Assembly (NCBI GenBank): GCA_003644405.1
Contig: QNCE01000040.1
Span: 1-10,759 of the forward strand
Origin: Candidatus Omnitrophota bacterium
GTDB taxonomy: Bacteria > Omnitrophota > Gorgyraeia > Duberdicusellales > 4484-171
DNA length: 10,759 nucleotides
Direction of reading: 5' to 3'
Shown piece after piece: positions 1-5,902 of this stretch (positions are counted from its first letter, which is position 1; each line of letters starts with the position of its first letter). A program made the translations under genes and the position numbers. The notes under the pieces were generated by a model. That model was not told the DNA's origin and made no database searches. It worked only from the letters and a program-made list of their open reading frames with translations.

Positions 1-47
1 AGCAACTGCTCATTGACTTTTTCCCTGATTACTATATCATTATTCAT
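1..47 (-). CDS. 5' end of an unidentified divergent gene (partial)
   Basis: On the minus strand an ATG at 47-45 opens a frame that runs off the window edge without a stop. The visible N-terminus is MNNDIVIREKVNEQL. A perfect AGGAGG lies 7 bases upstream, which is the best reason to believe this start. Fifteen residues are too few to recognise a family. The start is charged, with no signal peptide, so a cytoplasmic protein is likely. The gene is divergent from lysS and shares the 162-bp control region with it. The operator-like repeats there sit around this gene's own putative -10 box, so it may be self-regulated; that is inference only. Confidence 0.6.
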   Translation of the reverse strand, partial: MNNDIVIREKVNEQL

Positions 48-54
48 AGGGGCA

Positions 55-60
55 CCTCCT
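55..60 (-). promoter_or_regulatory. Strong Shine-Dalgarno of the divergent gene
   Basis: The minus strand reads AGGAGG here, followed by a 7-base spacer and then ATG. It is a full anti-16S match and fixes the start of the partial leftward gene. Confidence 0.75.
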
Positions 61-66
61 TGTTTT

Positions 67-84
67 TGGGAAAGTCTTTTCCCA
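67..84. promoter_or_regulatory. 18-bp perfect palindrome, possible operator or 5'-UTR hairpin
   Basis: TGGGAAA at 67-73 and TTTCCCA at 78-84 are perfect inverted repeats around a 4-base loop. It lies between the SD of the leftward gene and that gene's putative TATAAT. It could therefore be a dimeric repressor site or a short hairpin early in the leftward transcript. No T-run follows it on the minus strand, so a terminator is unlikely. The left arm belongs to a copy of the repeated TTTTTGGGAAA motif. Confidence 0.45.
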
Positions 85-99
85 TTTTTGGGCTAAAAT

Positions 100-105
100 A
101 TTATA
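100..105 (-). promoter_or_regulatory. Putative -10 box for the divergent gene
   Basis: The minus strand reads TATAAT exactly. Transcription would start near 93 and give a leader of about 45 bases containing the palindrome and the SD. No good TTGACA lies 15-18 bp upstream on the minus strand; that position instead overlaps the third TTTTTGGG copy. This could mean an activator-dependent promoter, or the match may be chance in AT-rich DNA. Confidence 0.35.
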
Positions 106-162
106 AAAGCTTATTTTTTTGGGAAACTCCAGAAGTGAATTGTATAAATTAAAAAAATATTT

Positions 163-191
163 TTGACAGTTTTTTTTAACTCTTATATAAT
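163..191 (+). promoter_or_regulatory. Consensus sigma-70 promoter for the lysS operon
   Basis: TTGACA at 163-168 and TATAAT at 186-191 are both perfect hexamers separated by the optimal 17 bp. The upstream DNA (111-162) is rich in A and T tracts and could act as an UP element. Transcription would begin at about 197-199, only about 12 bases before the lysS ATG. The promoter looks strong, housekeeping and constitutive. It is the only clear promoter seen for the whole rightward gene run. Confidence 0.8.
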
Positions 192-209
192 CTTGTAGGT
201 AATCAAGTT

Positions 210-1625
210 ATGGATTATCTTGCTAAGTTAGAGAAAATTAGGAAGCTCGTAGGTGACCCTTTCTCAGAGAGGAGTTTTCCTAAGACTTACTCCATTGGAG
301 AGATTTTAAAGACCTTTCGGGAGGGAGAAAGTGTAACTTTGGCGGGCAGAATTATAACTAAAAGAGAGCACGGTAAATCCACATTTGCTCACATAATGGA
401 TATTACTGGTAAGATTCAAATTTACCTTCAAATAAATGTTCTTCAAGATAAATATAAGCTCTTTAAGGAGTTCGATATAGGAGATATTTTGGGCATAATA
501 GGGAAACTTTTTAAGACCAAGACCGGTGAACCCACGGTTTTAGTAGAAGATTTAAAGCTTTTGGCCAAGTGTTTACGTGCTTTGCCTGAGAAGTGGCATG
601 GATTAAAGGACATAGAGATAAAATACAGACAACGGTATCTAGATTTAATTGCTTCTCCTAAAAGCAGAGAGGTTTTTTTAAAACGGAGTGAAATTATAAA
701 CTTCATTCGGAACTTTTTTAACAGTAAAGGGTATTTGGAAGTGGAGACACCTATCCTTCAAATTCTTCCCGGTGGGGCACGGGGTAAGCCTTTTGTAACT
801 CACTATAACGCTATTGATTGTGATGTTTACTTAAGGATTGCTCCTGAACTTTACTTGAAGAGACTCCTTATAGGAGGATTGGATAAAGTCTATGAGATTA
901 ACAAAAACTTTAGGAATGAGGGGCTTTCCCCCCAGCACTCTCCAGAGTTTACTATGCTGGAAGCTTATACAACTTACCATGACTACAAATATATGATGGA
1001 TATATGTGAGGAGTTAATTTCTGGTTTAGTGAAACACCTTCATGGAAAGATGAGTGTGGAGTATCAAGGCCAACTAATAGATTTTGCTCCTCCTTGGGAG
1101 AGAATTTCTTTTGCTAAATTATTTGAGGAAGAGTTAGGAGTGCTTGCTTCTGATTCTCAAGAAGAGGTATTAGAGAAAGTGACTAAAAAACTTAATCTCT
1201 CTTTAACTCATCTAAGCCGTTCTCAGATTCTTAATATTACTGAAGAATTAATTGAGAAACGTTTTCCTAAGAAAAGACCAGTGTTTGTGGCTGATTTTTT
1301 TAAATGGATGTCTCCTTTAGCTAAAGCAAAAAAGGATAATCCCAATATTGTAGAAAGGTTCGAGTTGTTTATAGGAGGGTTAGAGATAGCTAATAGTTAC
1401 ACGGAATTAAATGATCCTATAGAACAGAGAGAAAGGTTTAAAGCTCAACTAGAGACAGAGGAAGAACTTCCCAAGAAGATAGATGAAGATTTTCTTCTTG
1501 CTTTAGAATACGGTATGCCTCCTGCTGCTGGGTTAGGTGTAGGTATAGATAGGCTAATAATGCTTCTTTTAAACCAGCCTTCTATAAGAGACGTTATTCT
1601 TTTCCCCCTACTTAAGCCTTTATAA
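210..1625 (+). CDS. lysS: Lysyl-tRNA synthetase, class II
   Basis: Cytoplasmic enzyme that charges tRNA-Lys with lysine using ATP. The 471 residues include an N-terminal OB-fold anticodon-binding domain (about 43-118), then the class II catalytic core. Motif 1 lies near 172-182 (KGYLEVETPIL). Motif 2 follows YLRIAPELYLKRL and includes FRNEG and HSPEFTMLEAY (234-253). Motif 3 is GLGVGIDRLIMLL (441-453). The ERFELFIGGLEIANSYTELNDP segment (382-403) is diagnostic of LysRS. Length is slightly short of the usual 490-500 because the N-terminus is brief. The ATG at 210 gives the expected start just before the DPF...T segment. Only a weak TAGGT precedes it, and the predicted leader is about 12 bases. 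It is the first gene of the run; lolC starts 6 bases after its stop. A small variation is HSPEFT in place of the common HNPEFT. Confidence 0.96.
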   Translation: MDYLAKLEKIRKLVGDPFSERSFPKTYSIGEILKTFREGESVTLAGRIITKREHGKSTFAHIMDITGKIQIYLQINVLQDKYKLFKEFDIGDILGIIGKLFKTKTGEPTVLVEDLKLLAKCLRALPEKWHGLKDIEIKYRQRYLDLIASPKSREVFLKRSEIINFIRNFFNSKGYLEVETPILQILPGGARGKPFVTHYNAIDCDVYLRIAPELYLKRLLIGGLDKVYEINKNFRNEGLSPQHSPEFTMLEAYTTYHDYKYMMDICEELISGLVKHLHGKMSVEYQGQLIDFAPPWERISFAKLFEEELGVLASDSQEEVLEKVTKKLNLSLTHLSRSQILNITEELIEKRFPKKRPVFVADFFKWMSPLAKAKKDNPNIVERFELFIGGLEIANSYTELNDPIEQRERFKAQLETEEELPKKIDEDFLLALEYGMPPAAGLGVGIDRLIMLLLNQPSIRDVILFPLLKPL

Positions 1626-1631
1626 AAATCA

Positions 1632-2789
1632 ATGAGAGTGGAACTATTTTTAGCCCAGAGATATCTTTTTAGGGGCAAAAGACGTCATTTCTCCTTAGTA
1701 AGCATAATGGCGGTTACAGGGATAGCTTTAGGAGTAGCAACTTTAGTAATTGTAACTAGTGTAATGAATGGGTTTGATCACGATTTAACCTCTCGCCTTT
1801 TGAGTTTTAACTATCATTTAGTTGTAGAAAGTAGGAGTAATTTCCACCTTGATGTGATTAGAGAGAAAATAAAGAAGATTCCTCAAGTAAAGAATGCTAG
1901 TTTATTTTTACATACACAGATATTTGCTAAATTTGACGATTATTTTGTTCCTCTCTTAGTAAAAGGTATTGATTTTAGGGACAAAGAGGAAAGAGCTACT
2001 TTCTATAGATTTGTAGAAAGAGAAGTAGCCAAACAGGGTTTTTTTGTAGGTGAGGGTTTAACTCAAAAATTCTTCCTTAGAGAAAAAATAGAATTCTATC
2101 CCTTAGAAAGAAAACTGATTTTAAAAGAGAAAAGGATAAGGGGAGTTTTTAAAGTAGGATTATACGATTTGGATAACAATTACTTAGTGTGTGATTTAGA
2201 AGAGGCAAAAAGTCTAAGTAAAAATTACCTTCTTTATGTAGGTGTGAAGATTAAAAATCCTTGGGTTGTAGATGAGGTGAAGAAAGAGATAGAGAAAAGG
2301 ATAGATGAGCCTTTAATAATAAACACTTGGATAGATGCCAACCGTGTGCTATTTTCTGCTCTTAAGTTGGAGAAGATTACAATGTTTGTTATACTAAGCT
2401 TAATTATTGTGGTAGCTGCTTTTACTATCCTTTCTATCCTTATGGTAAAGGTAGCGGAGAAAGTAAAAGATATAGGAATTCTTAAAGCAATTGGATTTGA
2501 TTCAGGGAAGATTCTTGGAGTATTTATCTCTCAAGGAGTTATCTTAGGAATCTTAGGGTTGTTAGGAGGGCTTAGTATAGGGGGAGGGCTATGTTTTCTT
2601 CTGAAGGAGTATCACATTATTAAGATTCCTGAAGAGATTTATTATATTAATTACCTTCCTGTATATATAGATTACCGAGATATCCTGGCTATTTCTTTTA
2701 TATGTGTGCTACTTTCATTTATTGCTAGTTTGATTCCTGCTTTTAAAGCTTCTAAGTTATCAGTTTCTGAAGCCTTAAGGTATGAGTAA
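1632..2789 (+). CDS. lolC: Lipoprotein-releasing ABC transporter permease, LolC/LolE family
   Basis: Inner-membrane permease that, with LolD, extracts outer-membrane lipoproteins and passes them to LolA. The 385 residues show the family layout: a short cytoplasmic start (ELFLAQRYLF), TM1 at about 21-46 ending in SVMNGF, a periplasmic domain of about 200 residues, then three TM helices near 249-274, 294-324 and 350-372. The FtsX-type coupling segment VKDIGILKAIGFD (278-290) and the end ASKLSVSEALRYE are typical. It is slightly shorter than the usual 400-415. It follows lysS by 6 bases without a clear SD, so translational coupling is likely. It overlaps lolD by 8 bases. Only one permease is present, so it may act as a homodimer, or a second copy may lie elsewhere. 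LolC and LolE cannot be told apart from sequence alone. Confidence 0.9.
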   Translation: MRVELFLAQRYLFRGKRRHFSLVSIMAVTGIALGVATLVIVTSVMNGFDHDLTSRLLSFNYHLVVESRSNFHLDVIREKIKKIPQVKNASLFLHTQIFAKFDDYFVPLLVKGIDFRDKEERATFYRFVEREVAKQGFFVGEGLTQKFFLREKIEFYPLERKLILKEKRIRGVFKVGLYDLDNNYLVCDLEEAKSLSKNYLLYVGVKIKNPWVVDEVKKEIEKRIDEPLIINTWIDANRVLFSALKLEKITMFVILSLIIVVAAFTILSILMVKVAEKVKDIGILKAIGFDSGKILGVFISQGVILGILGLLGGLSIGGGLCFLLKEYHIIKIPEEIYYINYLPVYIDYRDILAISFICVLLSFIASLIPAFKASKLSVSEALRYE

Positions 2790-3456
2790 ATTGATAGAAA
2801 TAAACTCTCTTTCTAAGGTCTACCGAAGTGGGAAGGATAGGATTTTAGCTTTAGATAAGGTAAATTTGACGGTAGAGAAAAATACCTATCTAGCTATAGT
2901 TGGACCTTCGGGAGCAGGGAAGTCCACTTTTCTGCATATTTTGGGGGGGCTGGAGCCTCCCACTCAAGGTGAAGTATTTTTTGAAGGGATAAATATATAT
3001 AGAATGAAGGAAGAGCAACTTTCTCTTTGGCGGAGAGAAAAAGTTGGTTTTGTTTTCCAATTCTACCATCTCATAGAGGAGCTAACCGTTGCTGAAAATT
3101 TGCTCCTCCCCCTTTTACTTAAAAAAGGAGAGGGAAAATTTACTTTTAAAAGAATTCAGGATTTGTTACAATATTTAGAGATAGAAGAGAAAGTAAATGC
3201 CTTTCCTAGCGAACTTAGTGGGGGAGAAAAACAAAGAGTAGCCATAGCAAGAGCTTTGATAGCGGAACCGGAGGTTCTTCTTTGTGATGAACCTACAGGG
3301 AATTTGGATGCATCTTCGGCAGCGAAGATAAAACTCCTCCTTAAACGTTTACACCAGGAAAGAGAAAAAACAATAATTTTGGTAACTCATAATATTGAAT
3401 TGGCAAAGGAAGCGGAAGAGGTTGTATATATTAAAAGAGGAAGAATTTTTTCATAA
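2782..3456 (+). CDS. lolD: Lipoprotein-releasing ABC transporter ATPase LolD
   Basis: Cytoplasmic ATPase that powers the adjacent Lol permease. The 224 residues match the usual LolD/MacB-type length. Walker A is GPSGAGKS (41-48), the Q-loop Q is 93, the signature LSGGE is 145-149, Walker B is VLLCDE (165-170) and the switch His is 203. The DEPTGNLD motif (169-176) is typical of the LolD/MacB/FtsE group. The start codon lies inside the end of lolC (8-base overlap) with AGG just upstream, and this pairing supports Lol over a generic export ATPase. The ATP-binding residues are all intact. A related lipoprotein- or antibiotic-export system is possible but less likely next to this permease. Confidence 0.92.
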   Translation: MSKLIEINSLSKVYRSGKDRILALDKVNLTVEKNTYLAIVGPSGAGKSTFLHILGGLEPPTQGEVFFEGINIYRMKEEQLSLWRREKVGFVFQFYHLIEELTVAENLLLPLLLKKGEGKFTFKRIQDLLQYLEIEEKVNAFPSELSGGEKQRVAIARALIAEPEVLLCDEPTGNLDASSAAKIKLLLKRLHQEREKTIILVTHNIELAKEAEEVVYIKRGRIFS

Positions 3457-3459
3457 GTT

Positions 3460-3464
3460 GGAGG
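3460..3464 (+). promoter_or_regulatory. Shine-Dalgarno of ilvE
   Basis: GGAGG lies 4 bases before the ATG at 3469, in the 12-base gap after the lolD stop. It supports this start and indicates independent, efficient initiation within the operon. Confidence 0.7.
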
Positions 3465-3468
3465 TAAT

Positions 3469-4344
3469 ATGAAGATATATTTGAATGGAAAGCTAGTTCC
3501 TAAGGAAGAAGCTAAGGTAAGTGTTCTTGATCATGGATTTCTCTATGGTGATGGAGTATTTGAGGGAGTCCGTGCTTACAATTGTGTAGTTTTTAAACTA
3601 AGAGAACACATCCGCAGGTTATTTGAGTCTGCTCACTCTATAATGTTAGAGATTCCTATGAGTGAAAAAGAAATGATTTCTGCAGTGGTAAAAACTCTTA
3701 AGGCTAACAAATTAAAAGATGCCTATATAAGGATAGTCGTCTCACGGGGAGAGGGAGATTTAGGACTTGATCCTAAAAAATGTCGGGGTAACGAAACAGT
3801 GGTAATTATCGCTGATAAAATTTCCCTCTATCCTAAAGAGATTTATGAGAAGGGGATGGCTATAATTACTGTGCCTACTATAAGAAACTTACCTGAAGCC
3901 CTAAATCCCCAGATTAAGTCTCTAAATTATTTAAATAATATCTTAGCAAAGATAGAAGCAATAAATGCAGGCTATCAGGAGGCTTTGATGCTTGACCATT
4001 TAGGTTACGTAGCTGAGTGTACAGGGGATAATATTTTTGTGGTAAAAAGAGAACAATTTTATACTCCTCCTCAATGTATGGGAACATTGAGGGGTATAAC
4101 TCGAGATACCGTGCTAGAAATTGCTAGAAAACTTAAAATACCTACCCATGAGCATGTTCTTACTCGTCACGAACTCTACATAAGTGAAGAATGTTTCTTA
4201 ACGGGAACAGCAGCAGAAATTGTTCCTGTAGTTGAGGTAGATGGACGAAAAATTGGTAATGGCAAGCCAGGGAAGCTTACTAAATTGATAATGAAAGAAT
4301 TTAAAAAACTCCTTCGAAAAGAGGGAGTAAAGTATACAGTTTAA
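3469..4344 (+). CDS. ilvE: Branched-chain amino acid aminotransferase (class IV PLP enzyme)
   Basis: Transfers an amino group between glutamate and the 2-oxo acids of valine, leucine and isoleucine, as the last step of their synthesis. The 291 residues fit the family. Fold-type IV features are present: the DHGFLYGDGVFEGVRAY start (21-37), the Schiff-base lysine K150 in NPQIKSLNYLNN, GYVAECTGDNIFVV (179-192) with the glutamate that contacts the PLP ring nitrogen, the phosphate-binding GTLRGITRDTVLE region (205-217), and the FLTGTAAEIVPVVEVDGR end (243-260) typical of IlvE. D-amino-acid transaminase or aminodeoxychorismate lyase are sister families; the C-terminal motif favours IlvE. It sits where ctsR lies in Bacillota, directly before mcsA with a 2-base gap. 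No functional tie to protein quality control is evident. Confidence 0.92.
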   Translation: MKIYLNGKLVPKEEAKVSVLDHGFLYGDGVFEGVRAYNCVVFKLREHIRRLFESAHSIMLEIPMSEKEMISAVVKTLKANKLKDAYIRIVVSRGEGDLGLDPKKCRGNETVVIIADKISLYPKEIYEKGMAIITVPTIRNLPEALNPQIKSLNYLNNILAKIEAINAGYQEALMLDHLGYVAECTGDNIFVVKREQFYTPPQCMGTLRGITRDTVLEIARKLKIPTHEHVLTRHELYISEECFLTGTAAEIVPVVEVDGRKIGNGKPGKLTKLIMKEFKKLLRKEGVKYTV

Positions 4345-4346
4345 TT

Positions 4347-4844
4347 ATGTTGTGTGACATCTGTCATAAAAATATTGCTACGGTTCATCTTACAGAAATT
4401 ATCGGAAATCGAATTGTAGAGCTCCACCTGTGTCAGGAATGTGCTAATTTAAAGACTGAAGAGTTAAAGACTCAGATTGAGCTCTCTGAGCTTTTAGGGG
4501 GATTAGTAGAGAAAAAAGAGATAAAGGAGAAGCCAAGTATTTCTTGTCCTAAGTGCGCTCTTACTTTAGATGAATTTAAAAAGAAAGGGCGACTGGGTTG
4601 TAGTAAGTGTTATGAGACATTTCGAGATAGCCTTTTTCCTTTATTAAGAAAAATTCATGGTTCCACTCATCATGTAGGTAAATTTCCCACAGAGGTAGAG
4701 TCAGATATTTTAATTGAGAGGAAAATAAGAGAGTTAAAACATAGACTCACCCGAGCAATAAAGTTAGAAGAGTATGAAGAGGCAGCAAAGATAAGAGATA
4801 AGATAAAGGACTTAGAAAGAAGGAGAAATAGAAAGAAAGATTGA
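4347..4844 (+). CDS. mcsA: McsA, zinc-finger activator of the McsB arginine kinase
   Basis: McsA binds zinc and activates the McsB protein-arginine kinase. The 165 residues contain four CxxC pairs (C3/C6, C29/C32, C67/C70, C85/C88), enough for two zinc sites, with the family motif GCSKCYETF (84-92). A C-terminal UVR motif follows at about 125-160 (ELKHRLTRAIKLEEYEEAA); this two-helix hairpin is shared with UvrB, UvrC and the ClpC middle domain. No metal ligand is missing. It starts 2 bases after the ilvE stop without a good SD and ends 4 bases before mcsB, so translation is probably coupled. The basic tail (RRRNRKKD) is an ordinary feature. Identification is firm because mcsB follows directly. 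Confidence 0.93.
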   Translation: MLCDICHKNIATVHLTEIIGNRIVELHLCQECANLKTEELKTQIELSELLGGLVEKKEIKEKPSISCPKCALTLDEFKKKGRLGCSKCYETFRDSLFPLLRKIHGSTHHVGKFPTEVESDILIERKIRELKHRLTRAIKLEEYEEAAKIRDKIKDLERRRNRKKD

Positions 4845-4848
4845 GAGT

Positions 4849-5892
4849 ATGTTTGAGGAATTCCTCTCTAACGAAAGATGGTGGCTAACTGTTAAAGGTC
4901 CCGAAGCAAAGATAATAATTTCTTCTCGCTTAAGGTTAGCAAGAAATATTGAAGATTTCCCTTTCCCTTCTAGGGCTACTCGCTCTCAGAAAAAAGAAAT
5001 TTTGGAAAGATTGGAGAATCTTTGGTCTAAAGTAGAGATTCTTAAACTTGGTTTTTTTGTAAGAATGGATGAAGTAAGTTTTCTTGATAGACAATTCCTT
5101 TTAGAAAGACATCTCATTAGCCAAGAACACATCAATAATCCTCAAGGGAAAGGGTTGATAGTTAGTCTTGATGAGAGAATTTCTATAATGATAAATGAGG
5201 AGGATCATTTGAGGATACAGGTTCTTACTTCAGGGTTTAACTTAGAGGAAACTTGGGAGATAATTAATAAAGTGGATAATGCTATTAGTAGATTTCTTCC
5301 TTACGCTTTTCTTCCTGAAATAGGGTATCTTACTGCCTGTCCTACTAATGTAGGCACAGCTCTACGTGCTTCCTGTATGCTTCATCTCCCCGGGTTAGTT
5401 CTTACTAAAAGGATAGGTAAGATTTTAGAGCTCTTAGCAAAACTTTCCTTTACTACACGGGGACTCTTTGGGGAAGGAACACAAGCTTTAGGTAATTTCT
5501 TTCAGATTTCTAATCAGGTGAGCCTGGGTATCTCCGAGGAAGAAATTATAGATAATCTCTGCGGGGTAGTTAAGCAGATTAGAGATCAGGAAGAGTCAGC
5601 AAGGAACCTTCTTCTAAGGAGGCATAAGCCAAGCTTGGAAGATAGTATTTGGCGAGCTTTGGGAATCCTAAGAAATGCACGTCTTATTACTACCAAAGAG
5701 GCTTTGTCCCATCTTTCTCTATTGTATTTAGGGGTAGATTTAGGTATAATTAAAGGGATAAAAAGAGAGGTAATAAACAATCTTTTCATTGTTATTCAGC
5801 CTGCTCATCTTCAAAAGATGGAGGGAAAAGCTTTAGGAGATCAGGAGCGGGATTATAAGCGTGCTGCTCTGTTAAGGAGTAAACTTAAGTAG
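4849..5892 (+). CDS. mcsB: McsB protein-arginine kinase
   Basis: Phosphorylates arginine side chains on misfolded or regulatory proteins; the phosphoarginine tag is recognised by ClpC-ClpP. The 347 residues show the phosphagen-kinase fold. IIISSRLRLARN (22-33) opens the nucleotide-binding part. NEEDH (116-120) and GEG (208-210) carry the glutamates that match the known catalytic pair. GYLTACPTNVGT (159-170) holds the active-site cysteine, and GNFFQISNQVSLG (215-227) is also diagnostic. The C-terminal RDYKRA (334-339) matches the RDxxRA phosphoarginine receptor motif that separates bacterial McsB from animal arginine kinases. All of these key positions appear intact. It starts 4 bases after mcsA, with only a weak GAGAG at the start. 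Its stop codon overlaps the clpC SD. Confidence 0.95.
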   Translation: MFEEFLSNERWWLTVKGPEAKIIISSRLRLARNIEDFPFPSRATRSQKKEILERLENLWSKVEILKLGFFVRMDEVSFLDRQFLLERHLISQEHINNPQGKGLIVSLDERISIMINEEDHLRIQVLTSGFNLEETWEIINKVDNAISRFLPYAFLPEIGYLTACPTNVGTALRASCMLHLPGLVLTKRIGKILELLAKLSFTTRGLFGEGTQALGNFFQISNQVSLGISEEEIIDNLCGVVKQIRDQEESARNLLLRRHKPSLEDSIWRALGILRNARLITTKEALSHLSLLYLGVDLGIIKGIKREVINNLFIVIQPAHLQKMEGKALGDQERDYKRAALLRSKLK

Positions 5893-5896
5893 GAGG
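5891..5896 (+). promoter_or_regulatory. Strong Shine-Dalgarno of clpC
   Basis: A perfect AGGAGG overlaps the mcsB stop codon and lies 6 bases before the clpC ATG. Together with the leftward gene's site it is the best SD in the window, suggesting clpC is translated more heavily than its uncoupled neighbours. Confidence 0.8.
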
Positions 5897-5902
5897 CTTT
5901 TT

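Larger units (their letters stand above)
63..126. repeat. Three phased direct repeats of TTTTTGGG
   Basis: TTTTTGGG occurs at 63-70, 85-92 and 116-123. The first and third copies extend to an identical 11-mer, TTTTTGGGAAA (63-73 and 116-126). Start-to-start distances are 22 and 31 bp, close to two and three helical turns, so all three copies would face the same side of the DNA. They flank the minus-strand TATAAT at 100-105. The arrangement resembles cooperative regulator binding sites; the regulator is unknown. T-rich composition makes TTTTT cheap, but the shared GGGAAA extension is less easily explained by chance. Confidence 0.4.

Noticed and set aside
48..209. CtsR box or CIRCE element controlling the operon
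   Set aside because: Neither the GGTCAAA heptad pair nor TTAGCACTC-N9-GAGTGCTAA can be found here.
443..706. Minus-strand open frame inside lysS
   Set aside because: It lies opposite well-conserved LysRS coding sequence, has no SD and no recognisable protein features.
1445..1678. Minus-strand open frame across the lysS/lolC junction
   Set aside because: It overlaps two clearly coding ends, and its low-complexity Ser-rich product is typical of an antisense shadow.
5586..5789. Minus-strand open frame inside mcsB
   Set aside because: It is the shadow of conserved McsB sequence and has no supporting signals.
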